A stretch of DNA of 64,000 nt from Rudanella paleaurantiibacter. Its GTDB lineage: Bacteria > Bacteroidota > Bacteroidia > Cytophagales > Spirosomataceae. The notes under the pieces were generated by a model. The model was not told where the DNA came from. It worked only from the letters and a program-made list of their open reading frames with translations, and did no database searches. The stretch lies in contig NZ_WELI01000001.1 of assembly GCF_009184635.1 (NCBI RefSeq), positions 248,001 to 312,000 on the forward strand. Direction: 5' to 3'. Shown here in pieces: positions 25,029-33,176 of this stretch. The position numbers were made by a program, and so were the translations under genes. The stretch's first letter is position 1. Each line of letters begins with the position of its first letter.

Positions 25029-25526
25029 TTAAAACATGGGCTCGTCGGCACTGGGGCCGTAGCTGCCGGGAATCGGAATATCGAGCAGGCGTAGATTAAC
25101 ACCCAACTGCGCCCGGTGGTGCACAATCTGCGAAAACGACATCCGAATCATCTCGCCTTTGGTGGTTTGACTCAAAATGGTGTCGCCCGAACGCAGCGTC
25201 CAGATGGGCTGGAGTTGCTCCTCGGTCACCGTTTCGAGGCTGGCGAGACCCTCGGCCAGTGATTTTTCGTGCAAGGCCAGTAAATCGGCGGTGCTATTGA
25301 CGGTGGCGGGCTGGTAGGGCGACGTCTCGAAGTCAAGCTCGTCGGTATGCACGGCCAACTGTACCCAGGCTGGCAACTCGGCAATGTGGGTGGCCAGATT
25401 CCGCATGGTCATGCTTTTGGGGTGGGGTTGCCAATCCAGCTTATCGTTCGGAATCCGCTCCAGCATCTTGCGGGTGGTCTGAGCTTCCTGCTGCATTTCC
25501 TTCATCAAAGCATCTACGTGCGACAT
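25029..25526 (-). CDS. DinB-family protein 1
   Basis: A 165-residue four-helix metal-binding protein of the DinB/YfiT family, cytoplasmic, used as thiol transferases or of unknown role. Metal ligands are probably His in MRNLATHIAELP and the two His of QIVHHRAQLGVNLR, and the pattern helix-turn-helix is clear. It ends with the typical IPIPGSYGPSADEP. It is a different subtype from the second DinB protein at 26731, which lies two genes downstream. It forms a single transcription unit with no visible partner. Confidence 0.92.
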   Translation of the reverse strand: MSHVDALMKEMQQEAQTTRKMLERIPNDKLDWQPHPKSMTMRNLATHIAELPAWVQLAVHTDELDFETSPYQPATVNSTADLLALHEKSLAEGLASLETVTEEQLQPIWTLRSGDTILSQTTKGEMIRMSFSQIVHHRAQLGVNLRLLDIPIPGSYGPSADEPMF

Positions 25527-25624
25527 AATCTTTGGGGTTTGTTTTACCTTACAAAGGTCGCGGAGGGTGGTGACAGCCCTATGTCAGCAGGGTTTGTATG
25601 GGCTGAGGTTTATTCAAAAACGGC

Positions 25625-26335
25625 TCAGATCGTGCCCTCAAACAGGGTTTGAAGCATACGGGCAAACTCCGCCTGAATGGGGGCTTCAATCGCAACAGAT
25701 TCACCCGTATCGGGGTGCCGAAACTCAATCCGGCTGGCATGTAACAGCATGGTATTCATGCCGAATTGCTCCAGAAACAGCTTGTTCTGCTTGTTGCAGC
25801 CGTGGGGCCGGTCGCCGATGATCGGGTGCATAATGTGCGCCATGTGCTTTCGCAGCTGGTGCATACGGCCCGTGGTGGGCGTCAGCTCAACGAGTGAGTA
25901 ACGCGAGGTGGTGTGCTTACCGTGGGCCAACGGAATCTCGGTGCGCCGAAGTGTGCGCAGGTGCGTAACGGCCTCCTGCAACGGCCCCGGCCGACCGTTG
26001 TCATCGTCGCGACGGAGGGGGTAGTCAATCGTTTGGGTGTCGGGGGTGTAACCGCGCACAATGGCGAGGTACGTTTTATCGACCTGCCCCTCGGCAAACT
26101 GCACCTGCATAGCCGAGTTCATGGCTTCGGTCAGGGCAAACAGAAGTACCCCGCCCGTTTTGCGGTCGAGCCGGTGAACGGGGTACACACGCTGCCCCAG
26201 TTGATCGCGTAGAATCTGCACTGCAAACTCACTCACATCGCTCGCAATGGGCGACCGGTGTACGAGCAGCCCGTGCGGTTTGTTGACGGCAACGAGCGTT
26301 TCGGTCTGGTACAGAATGGGTAATGACTCGGTCAT
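25625..26335 (-). CDS. truC: tRNA pseudouridine synthase TruC
   Basis: Makes pseudouridine at position 65 of tRNA. The protein (236 aa) begins LPILYQTETLVAVNKPHGLLVHRS, which is the TruC form of the RluA family, and the catalytic loop is VHRLDRKTGGVLL with Asp57. Other TruC-specific stretches are TSRYSLVELTPTTGRMHQLRKHMAHIMHPIIGD and the end LLHASRIEF. No S4 domain is present, as expected for TruC. The sequence is complete. It is monocistronic, followed on the plus side by a repeat-rich gap. Confidence 0.92.
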   Translation of the reverse strand: MTESLPILYQTETLVAVNKPHGLLVHRSPIASDVSEFAVQILRDQLGQRVYPVHRLDRKTGGVLLFALTEAMNSAMQVQFAEGQVDKTYLAIVRGYTPDTQTIDYPLRRDDDNGRPGPLQEAVTHLRTLRRTEIPLAHGKHTTSRYSLVELTPTTGRMHQLRKHMAHIMHPIIGDRPHGCNKQNKLFLEQFGMNTMLLHASRIEFRHPDTGESVAIEAPIQAEFARMLQTLFEGTI

Positions 26336-26345
26336 AAGGGAAGTG

Positions 26346-26430
26346 ACAATGAATAATGTAAAAGAAGAATGGCTTATCCTGTTGATTATCAGGGTATTAA
26401 TTTCATTCTACACTGTACGTTTCAATACTG
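26346..26430. repeat. AATGAATAATGTA-type repeat, copy 3
   Basis: Contains AATGAATAATGTAAAAGAAG, then GATTATCAG, then TTCATTCTACACTGTAC, the same order of parts as the copies at 14235, 17505 and 36000. It flanks the next element on the left; a matching TACATTATTCATT lies on the other side at 26697-26709. Confidence 0.5.
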
Positions 26431-26692
26431 GACATTAGATGTTGGACCTCCCTGTATAAAGGTAGTAAGTCTAAGGTGAGTTAAGGGTAAGATGCGTATC
26501 AATCAGCTGTTAAACAGATAGTTGCTGACGCGTAGGCCTTCGACAGGCTCAGGCTGACGGGCAGCTCGCAAATGTGTGGTCAGCCCGGACCGCGTGCGGT
26601 TGAGCCTGTCGAAGGCCTACGCGTCAGCAACTATCCATAATTCACGTTAAGTCTAACGTCCAGTGTCTGAAGTCCGAATGTCCGGTACTGAA
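26421..26692. mobile_element. MITE-like element A with TACTGGACATT ends
   Basis: Ends are imperfect inverted repeats: TTCAATACTGGACATT at the left and the complement of TTCAGTACCGGACATT at the right. Subterminal stretches (left TAGATGTTGGAC; right complement CGGACTTCAGAC) match those of element B at 40361-40450 in opposite orientation. A perfect 35-base inverted repeat (26517-26551 with 26601-26635) sits inside A but not in B. No transposase is encoded. It occupies the 395-base gap 26336-26730. Confidence 0.75.
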
Positions 26693-26730
26693 ACTGTACA
26701 TTATTCATTTGATTGTGGCTGGGTCATAAG

Positions 26731-27306
26731 CTAAGCCGGAAAACCCGCACTGGCTTTGATTTCTTCAATTTGTTTGCGGTGCCGCTCGCCGTGGGCGGCA
26801 ATGGTAAGTACGCCCTGGTAGCAATCGAGCCAGCCGAGGGCAATGTGCCGGATGTAATGCTGACGAAGGTCGGTGGCAACCGTCTCGACAAACGCGACCG
26901 TTTGGGCCCGCCCGGCATCGAAGGCCGCCAACGACCCGGCCGAATCCCCAAAACGCCCGGTCGGGACAAACGGGTCGGGGGCCGGAAACGAGACCGTCCG
27001 GCTCCGAACGGCCTTAATCACATCTACGTCGATTAGCCGGACATCGGCCCGTTTATCGGGGTTGGCGGGGTACGTCATGCCTTTCTGAATACCGGCAAAA
27101 AGTCCGGCTTCGACCAGAGCAATGTGTTCGAGGTTTTCGGCAATAGACCAGCGGTTGTCGGCTGGTTTGTAGTTCAGCTGAGCATCGGTCAGGCCCGCAA
27201 CCGATTGGTGCAGGGCTTCGGCAGTGCTACGGAGGGCATCGAGTGCATAGGACCGTTGCTCGTTGGTAACAGGCCCCGTTACGGGCGTTGGTTCTAAATT
27301 TTGCAT
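26731..27306 (-). CDS. DinB-family protein 2
   Basis: A 191-residue DinB_2-type four-helix protein. The chosen ATG at 27306 (MQNLEPTP) is preferred over the longer start because the extra residues are not family-like. The metal ligands should be His in IAENLEHIALVE and the two His in AAHGERHRKQIEE. Between them, KPADNRWSIAENLEH is the family signature. Such proteins are thiol- or metal-dependent transferases of mostly unknown substrate. The gene is separated from the preceding helicase gene by 26 bases on the same strand, so they may be cotranscribed. Confidence 0.92.
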   Translation of the reverse strand: MQNLEPTPVTGPVTNEQRSYALDALRSTAEALHQSVAGLTDAQLNYKPADNRWSIAENLEHIALVEAGLFAGIQKGMTYPANPDKRADVRLIDVDVIKAVRSRTVSFPAPDPFVPTGRFGDSAGSLAAFDAGRAQTVAFVETVATDLRQHYIRHIALGWLDCYQGVLTIAAHGERHRKQIEEIKASAGFPA

Positions 27307-27332
27307 GATTGGTTTGTTTACGGGTGGAATAC

Positions 27333-28667
27333 TCAACGGGCTACCTCGATTTTGTATTTTTTGCCTTTCATCTTTTCCTGACCTATTCGTCCCAGCAAAC
27401 CCCGGACTTTATCGGCCCGCACGGCCGCAAATGAGATAAAATCCTGCACGTCGATACGGCCCAGGTCGCCTTTTTCCAGACCGCCTTTTTGGGAGAAAAA
27501 GCCTACGATATCCACCTTGTTGAGCTTGTTTTTACGTCCTCCGCTGATGTACACCGTCTGGAACTCGGGGGGCTTGGGCAGCGAAGCCTGTTGAGGCAGG
27601 GTAAACTCGGGCAGCGACCGGGGCAGAAAATCGGGCCGGGGCTCGTCGGTATGCAAAATCACATAGACCGTGCCCGACGTGGGCGCGCCCGACGTATGCA
27701 ACCGGGCGGTGCGGCCGTTACGATGCACAAACTCGTGTTCTTTGAGGGGCAGGTGGTAGTGAATCACGTACTTCATTTCGGGAATATCGAGACCCCGAGC
27801 CGCCAAATCGGTGGTAATTAAGTAGCGCACACTGCCGTTCCGAAACCGGATCAGGGCCCGTTCGCGGTCGGGTTGTTCCATGCCCCCGTGGTAAACGGTT
27901 GTCAGAATACCGCGTTCGGCCAGCAGGTCGCGGGTGCGTTCGGCGGCTTCGCGGTGATTCAGGAAAATAATGGCGGGTTCGGAGTTGAGGGTACAAAGCA
28001 ACCGAAAGAGCGTGTCGATTTTGTCTTTGTCGGGGGCATACACCACCTCGGTGGTCAGGGCGGGCGCGGCCGTTTCGGGGGCCTTGTGAATGACTGTTTG
28101 CGGGTTTTTCAGGCGAACAAAGCCCGGAATCTGAATGCCGTGCGTGGCCGAAACGAGCACCTGTTTGCGGAGCCCACTCAACTGCCCGACAATAAAGGCC
28201 ATCTGATCGTGAAAGCCCAGTTCGAGCGATTTGTCGAACTCATCGAGTACCAGCACCTGCACACGACCCGCGTCAAACGAGCCCCGGTCGATATGGTCGG
28301 CAATGCGGCCGGGTGTGCCAATGAGCAGGGCGGGTGGGTTGCTCAGGTTTTTGATTTCGGTTTCGACCGAATGCCCGCCGTAGCAGGTATTTACTTTGAA
28401 GCCGGTGCCCATCGTTTTCCAGACCTGCTCAATCTGGAGCGCCAGCTCACGCGAGGGAGCCAGCACCAGGCATTGTACGCCCGTTTGGTCGGGCCTGAGT
28501 AGCCGCAGCACGGGTAGCAGAAAGGCGACCGTCTTGCCCGAACCCGTCGGGGCTATAAGCACCGTATCCGAATCGTTCCCGATGGCCTGCCCGGCGGCTT
28601 CCTGCATGGGGTTGAGTGCTGCAATGCCCAAATTGGCCAGCACTTGCCCTTGTCGTTCATTCGTCAT
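27333..28667 (-). CDS. DEAD-box RNA helicase with a DbpA-like C-terminal domain
   Basis: ATP-dependent RNA helicase (444 aa from ATG 28667). Motif I is APTGSGKT and motif III SAT, but motif II reads DEFD instead of DEAD, and motif VI reads HRNGRTAR rather than HRIGRTGR. The last 75 residues (VYISGGRKNKLNKVDIVGFF ... FISFAAVRADKV) look like the DbpA RNA-binding domain, which in Escherichia coli recognises a hairpin of 23S rRNA, so ribosome assembly is a likely role. The extended frame to 28799 overlaps the divergent helicase promoter and is not used. A TACCTTTG box lies only four bases before this ATG. Confidence 0.92.
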   Translation of the reverse strand: MTNERQGQVLANLGIAALNPMQEAAGQAIGNDSDTVLIAPTGSGKTVAFLLPVLRLLRPDQTGVQCLVLAPSRELALQIEQVWKTMGTGFKVNTCYGGHSVETEIKNLSNPPALLIGTPGRIADHIDRGSFDAGRVQVLVLDEFDKSLELGFHDQMAFIVGQLSGLRKQVLVSATHGIQIPGFVRLKNPQTVIHKAPETAAPALTTEVVYAPDKDKIDTLFRLLCTLNSEPAIIFLNHREAAERTRDLLAERGILTTVYHGGMEQPDRERALIRFRNGSVRYLITTDLAARGLDIPEMKYVIHYHLPLKEHEFVHRNGRTARLHTSGAPTSGTVYVILHTDEPRPDFLPRSLPEFTLPQQASLPKPPEFQTVYISGGRKNKLNKVDIVGFFSQKGGLEKGDLGRIDVQDFISFAAVRADKVRGLLGRIGQEKMKGKKYKIEVAR

Positions 28668-28671
28668 ACCC

Positions 28672-28679
28672 CAAAGGTA
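28672..28679 (-). promoter_or_regulatory. -7 box abutting the helicase start
   Basis: TACCTTTG on the minus strand, four bases before the ATG at 28667. It matches TAnnTTTG and suggests a leaderless or nearly leaderless transcript. No good TTG upstream was seen. Confidence 0.55.
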
Positions 28680-28726
28680 GCTAAAGTGAAAGAGCGAACG
28701 AGTGCGGGCCGCACTCGTTAATGCCG

Positions 28727-28734
28727 TACCTTTG
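28727..28734 (+). promoter_or_regulatory. -7 box of the second helicase gene
   Basis: TACCTTTG, 24 bases before the ATG at 28759. With the box at 28672 it forms a divergent promoter pair about 50 bases apart serving two helicase genes. Confidence 0.55.
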
Positions 28735-28758
28735 CAAACTCGCTCCAACAACACAACT

Positions 28759-30087
28759 ATGACGTTCGACGAACTGAATCTGAACAAACCCCTGCTCAAC
28801 GCCCTGGCCGACCTCGGTTATTCGCACCCGACAACGATTCAGCAGAAGGTGCTGCCCGTGGCTATGTCGGGCCGCGATGTGTGCGGCATTGCTCAGACCG
28901 GTACCGGCAAAACAGTGGCGTATTTGCTGCCTTGCCTACGTCAGCACCAGTTTTCACCGGCCAAAACGCCCCAGATTGTCATTCTGGTGCCTACGCGTGA
29001 GCTGGTGGTGCAGGTGGTCGAGACCATCACAGCCCTGACGGCCTACATGAATGTGCTCACAGTGGGGGTATACGGCGGGGTGAACCTCAAGCCGCAGGCC
29101 GCTCAGGTGCAGGCCGGGGCCGATGTGGTGGTGGCCACGCCCGGCCGATTAGTCGATTTGCTGGCGAGTGGGGTGCTCAAGACCAAAGCCCTCAAGCGGT
29201 TGGTGATTGATGAGTTCGATGAAATGCTCAATCTGGGATTCCGGGCGCAGCTGACGGCTATTCTCGATCTGTTGCCCCCCAAACGGCAAAATCTGCTGTT
29301 TTCGGCTACCCTCACGCCCGAGGTCGAAGCCCTGATGGATACGTTTTTCAACGACCCGGTACGGGTAGAGGCCGCACCGGTAGGCACCCCGCTCGAAACC
29401 ATTGAGCAACAGGGCTACGCCGTTCCGAATTTTTATACCAAAGTAAACCTGCTTCGGTTGCTGCTCAACCGCCATGCCGACATGAGCAAGGTGCTGGTGT
29501 TTGCCGCTACTAAAGAGCTGGCCGATGAACTGTACGACGAACTGGCTCCTTCGCTGCCCGATCAGGTAGGCCTTATTCACGGCAACAAGGCCCAAACGCA
29601 CCGGTTCGAGGCCGTAGAGCGGTTTAAAGATGGCCGGTATCGGTTGCTGATTGCCACCGATATTGTGGCGCGGGGTATCGACGTGGCCGAGGTGTCGCAC
29701 GTGGTTAATTTCGATTTGCCCGACGAACCCGAAAACTACATTCACCGGATTGGCCGCACCGGTCGCGCCGACCGCCGGGGTACGGCCCTGTCGTTTATCC
29801 GGCCCGCCGACGAGCCCCTGCAAACCGCCATCGAAGCGTTTATGAAACAGCCTATTCCGATGTTGCCCCTCCCCGACGACCTCGTGGTGGTAGACGAACT
29901 GGCTGATCATGAGCAACCCAACATCCGCATGAAAACGCTGGAGCCCAAGGTGGCCCGCATTCGGGAGTCGGAGTCGGCGTTTCAGGAGAAGATCGACAAG
30001 AATAAAAAAGTAAACGTCCGGCGGGATTATGAGGCTGAGAAACGGAAAAAGTACGGCCGGCCCATCAAACGCAGTGGTAAAAAGTAA
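28759..30087 (+). CDS. DEAD-box RNA helicase (DEFD variant)
   Basis: ATP-dependent RNA helicase (442 aa from ATG 28759; an earlier frame from 28702 has no support). Q motif near PTTIQQKVLP, motif I AQTGTGKT, PTREL, TPGRL, motif II DEFD in place of DEAD, SAT, and HRIGRTGR. After the core a 60-residue charged tail (VARIRESESAFQEKIDKNKKVNVRRDYEAEKRKKY) probably binds RNA. The variant motif II is shared with the divergent helicase next door, so the Asp-Glu pair that binds Mg-ATP is kept. Ribosome assembly or mRNA turnover is likely, which cannot be decided here. Confidence 0.93.
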   Translation: MTFDELNLNKPLLNALADLGYSHPTTIQQKVLPVAMSGRDVCGIAQTGTGKTVAYLLPCLRQHQFSPAKTPQIVILVPTRELVVQVVETITALTAYMNVLTVGVYGGVNLKPQAAQVQAGADVVVATPGRLVDLLASGVLKTKALKRLVIDEFDEMLNLGFRAQLTAILDLLPPKRQNLLFSATLTPEVEALMDTFFNDPVRVEAAPVGTPLETIEQQGYAVPNFYTKVNLLRLLLNRHADMSKVLVFAATKELADELYDELAPSLPDQVGLIHGNKAQTHRFEAVERFKDGRYRLLIATDIVARGIDVAEVSHVVNFDLPDEPENYIHRIGRTGRADRRGTALSFIRPADEPLQTAIEAFMKQPIPMLPLPDDLVVVDELADHEQPNIRMKTLEPKVARIRESESAFQEKIDKNKKVNVRRDYEAEKRKKYGRPIKRSGKK

Positions 30088-30137
30088 CACACGTGTCTTA
30101 CGGCGGGCCGTTTCGGGTGCGCTGTGATTTGTTTTCT

Positions 30138-31280
30138 ATGTCATTTTCCTCGTTAGGGCTGTCGAAACAGCTGCTTAAAAACGTAGCTGATCAGGGCTAT
30201 CAGAAACCGTACCCCATTCAGGAGCAGGCCATTCCGGCTATTCTGAAAGGGCGCGATATTATGGGTCTGGCCCGCACCGGATCGGGCAAAACGGCGAGCT
30301 TTGTGCTTCCCATTTTGCAACGCTTGCAAACGCAGCCTCCCGCTACGGGCCGCTCCGTCCGAACGCTCGTGCTGGTGCCCACCCGTGAGCTGGCCGTGCA
30401 GGTGGCCGAGGTGTTTCAGACCCTTGGGCGCGACCTGCCCCGGCGGGTTAAAACGGTAGCTGTGTTCGGGGGCGTGTCTATCAACCCCCAAATGATGGCT
30501 CTCGGTGGTACCGATGTGGTGGTGGCAACGCCCGGCCGTTTGCTCGACCTCATCAGTCAGAACGCCGTGGGTTTGTCGGCCGTGTCGACGCTGGTGCTCG
30601 ATGAAGCCGATAAAATGCTCGACCTCGGTTTTGCCGACGAGATGACCGACCTGTTTCGGATGCTGCCCCGCAAACGGCAAACGCTGTTGTTTTCGGCAAC
30701 GCTGGGGGGCGATGTGCAAACCCTGCGCGAACACCTCCTGCGCGACCCGCTTTGGGTGGAGGTTGAAGAAGAGGAGCGCGACCTGAGTCAGATTGAACAG
30801 GTGGCCTACCGGGTGAGCGACGAGCGTAAAGGCCCCTTGTTGCGCTACCTCATCAAAAAAGAGGGTATGAAGCAGGTGCTGGTGTTTGTGTCGTCGGTCC
30901 GAACGGCCGATAATCTGGTGGTCAAGCTGAATAAAAACGGGATTCGGGCGGCTGCCATGCACAGCCAGAAAAGTCAGGGTGGGCGTACTGGGGTGCTCAA
31001 TCAGTTCAAAACCGGCAGTTTGCAGGTGCTGGTAGCAACCGACCTGCTCTCGCGGGGTATCGATATTGAAGACCTACCGCACGTAGTCAATTTTGAGTTG
31101 CCCCGCTCGCCCAAAGACTATGTGCACCGGATTGGGCGCACCGGCCGGGCCGATGCCCGCGGGCAGGCGATCTCGCTCATCACGCCCGACGACGAGCACC
31201 ATTTCCGGGTCATCCAGAAAAAGATGGGCCGCTGGGTCGACTTTGTCGACTCGGCCGACTTCGACCTGCATGGGGTGTAA
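30138..31280 (+). CDS. DEAD-box RNA helicase (RhlE-like)
   Basis: The third helicase (380 aa from ATG 30138). It has the full classical set: PIQEQAIPAI, ARTGSGKT, PTRELAVQV, TPGRLLDL, DEAD in VLDEADKML, SAT, FVSSVRTADNL, ATDLLSRGIDIEDL, HRIGRTGR. It stops soon after the second RecA domain, with no long basic tail, which fits the compact RhlE-like group. It lies 50 bases after the previous helicase gene on the same strand, so these two are probably one transcript. RNA remodelling in ribosome assembly or cold adaptation is likely from the family. Confidence 0.92.
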   Translation: MSFSSLGLSKQLLKNVADQGYQKPYPIQEQAIPAILKGRDIMGLARTGSGKTASFVLPILQRLQTQPPATGRSVRTLVLVPTRELAVQVAEVFQTLGRDLPRRVKTVAVFGGVSINPQMMALGGTDVVVATPGRLLDLISQNAVGLSAVSTLVLDEADKMLDLGFADEMTDLFRMLPRKRQTLLFSATLGGDVQTLREHLLRDPLWVEVEEEERDLSQIEQVAYRVSDERKGPLLRYLIKKEGMKQVLVFVSSVRTADNLVVKLNKNGIRAAAMHSQKSQGGRTGVLNQFKTGSLQVLVATDLLSRGIDIEDLPHVVNFELPRSPKDYVHRIGRTGRADARGQAISLITPDDEHHFRVIQKKMGRWVDFVDSADFDLHGV

Positions 31281-31373
31281 ATTGGAATCGGGGTGTTGAA
31301 ACCTTCGCGCCGGGTTGGTGGTATATATACCTGAAAGGCCACCCGGCCCGCCGATTTCTGCCATTCAAATCGC

Positions 31374-32255
31374 ATGTTACCGACTCGCTGTATGGGCACT
31401 CTGCCCGTTGTACTGACCGTTTTTGTTCTTCTAATTGTAACAACCGCAACCGGCTGGGCCCGCCCGAGCAAACGCACCCGCGATATTCCGTATCTGGCCC
31501 CCAATACCGCCGGTTTCGACCCCGAGCGGCACCTGCTCGATGTGTACCAACCCCGCCGGAAGTCGGCTACTCCGCGCCCGGTAGTGGTGTTTATTCACGG
31601 CGGTAGCTGGAATAGCGGCAGCAAAAAAATATACTGGTTTATTGGCCGACGCCTGGCTAAACAGGGGTTTGTGGCTGTAATTATCAACTACCGGCTGGCC
31701 CCTGCGGTGGAGGTACCCGCCATGGCCGACGATTGTGCCCGGGCCGTAGGCTGGGTAGCCAGTCAGATTAGCGCCTATGGGGGCGACCCGTCGCGGATTT
31801 ACGTAATGGGGCACTCAGCCGGTGGCGGCCTGGCTGCGTTACTGGCTTCTGGACCAACGGTGTTCACGCGCAACGGCTTACCCACCGGGTTGGTGAAAGG
31901 GGCTATTCTGAACGACCCGGCCGGGATCAATATGTACGACTACCTGCAAAAGATGGAGTACCCCGACGACCGGAAGTTCCTTATTCCGTTTGGCAAAGAG
32001 CCAGCGGGCTGGCAGGCTGTTTCGCCCCAGTATCAGGTACAGGCCGGGGCTCCGCCTATGCTTCTGTACACGGGTGGACGCACCTACCCGAGCATCATCA
32101 AAGGCACCGAAGAGTTTCATCAGACGCTCCAGAAACTGGGGGTACAGAGCCAATATCGGGTGATTCCCGGCAGAAAGCACGTGCCAATGGTAACCGGCCT
32201 TTTCTGGAAAAACAACATCATCTACCGCGATTTGCGTGATCTGGCCAAGCCTTAG
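31374..32255 (+). CDS. Exported alpha/beta-hydrolase (esterase/lipase type)
   Basis: A 293-residue carboxylesterase-like enzyme of the BD-FAE/hormone-sensitive-lipase style. A signal or membrane anchor is present (LPVVLTVFVLLIVTTATGWA). The oxyanion motif is HGGSW (residues 75-79), and the nucleophile elbow is GHSAGG with Ser148. The His of the triad is probably in GRKHVPM near residue 270, with an Asp before it. Substrate is unknown; relatives remove ester groups from plant sugars or lipids. The SDR gene and the sialate O-acetylesterase gene follow on the same strand, so these may be used together, although each gap is over 60 bases. Confidence 0.88.
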   Translation: MLPTRCMGTLPVVLTVFVLLIVTTATGWARPSKRTRDIPYLAPNTAGFDPERHLLDVYQPRRKSATPRPVVVFIHGGSWNSGSKKIYWFIGRRLAKQGFVAVIINYRLAPAVEVPAMADDCARAVGWVASQISAYGGDPSRIYVMGHSAGGGLAALLASGPTVFTRNGLPTGLVKGAILNDPAGINMYDYLQKMEYPDDRKFLIPFGKEPAGWQAVSPQYQVQAGAPPMLLYTGGRTYPSIIKGTEEFHQTLQKLGVQSQYRVIPGRKHVPMVTGLFWKNNIIYRDLRDLAKP

Positions 32256-32391
32256 TAGCTAAACTTTCAGTTGCTGCTGTGGGTTAGCATACAGAGTCAA
32301 TAGGCTTATGCAATCGCATACGCATGGGCACTGCTGCCTTCATGCAGGGCAAAAACGAAAAACGATACACCAAAAACGACAAACCATTTCC

Positions 32392-33111
32392 ATGGCAGAC
32401 CAGATTAAAACCGCCTACATCACCGGCGGCTCAAAAGGAATTGGCTACGGGGTAGCCGAAGTGCTCATTCAGCAGGGAATCAAAGTGGCCATTACGAGCC
32501 GGTCGCAGGAGGCTGCCGACAAAGCTGCGGCTCAACTCAACACCATTAAAGAAGGATACGCACTGGGTTTAGCGGCCGATGTGCGCGATCTGGCATCGCA
32601 GCAGCGGGCCGTTGATGCAATTGTGCAGCAGTGGGGCCGGCTCGATTACGTGATTGCCAACGCGGGTGTGGGCCATTTTGCACCTATTCAGGAGCTGACA
32701 CCTGAGCAGTGGCACGAAACCATCGACATTAACCTGACGGGTGTTTTCAACACGGCCAAAGCCTCACTCGAAGCCCTCAAGCAAACCGAAGGGTATTTTA
32801 TTTCGATTGCCAGCCTGGCGGGCACCAACTTTTTCGAGAAAGGGTCGGCCTACAATGCCAGTAAGTTTGGGCTCGTGGGTTTCACGCAGGCTATCATGCT
32901 CGATCTGCGTAAAGAAGGCATCAAAGTATCGACGATCATGCCCGGCTCGGTTGCCACGTATTTCGACAATCACACGCCCACCGATGCCGACGCCTGGAAA
33001 ATTCAGCCCGAAGACATCGGTCATATCGTGTACGATCTGCTGAAAATGCACCCGCGTACCCTGCCTAGCAAAGTAGAGGTGCGCCCAACTTTGCCCGGTG
33101 GTAAAAAATAA
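32392..33111 (+). CDS. Short-chain dehydrogenase/reductase
   Basis: NAD(P)-dependent oxidoreductase (239 aa from ATG 32392, which puts the Rossmann motif at the usual distance; the frame from 32308 adds low-quality sequence). Motifs are ITGGSKGIG for the cofactor, NAG in IANAGVG, Ser in SIASLAG and the catalytic Tyr/Lys pair in AYNASKFG. It is cytoplasmic with no signal. The closest family by motif is the 3-ketoacyl-ACP reductase-like group, but substrate cannot be told. Confidence 0.93.
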   Translation: MADQIKTAYITGGSKGIGYGVAEVLIQQGIKVAITSRSQEAADKAAAQLNTIKEGYALGLAADVRDLASQQRAVDAIVQQWGRLDYVIANAGVGHFAPIQELTPEQWHETIDINLTGVFNTAKASLEALKQTEGYFISIASLAGTNFFEKGSAYNASKFGLVGFTQAIMLDLRKEGIKVSTIMPGSVATYFDNHTPTDADAWKIQPEDIGHIVYDLLKMHPRTLPSKVEVRPTLPGGKK

Positions 33112-33176
33112 TTGCCGTTCGGGGGCGTCGTAGATTCGGCCGTTTTGGGCCTTCTGGTAGAAACGTACGTTACTCT

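Noticed and set aside
29149-30090. 313-codon open frame on the minus strand
   Set aside because: It lies fully antisense to a well-supported DEAD-box helicase gene. The protein has no recognisable motif, and long antisense frames are common in GC-rich coding sequence.
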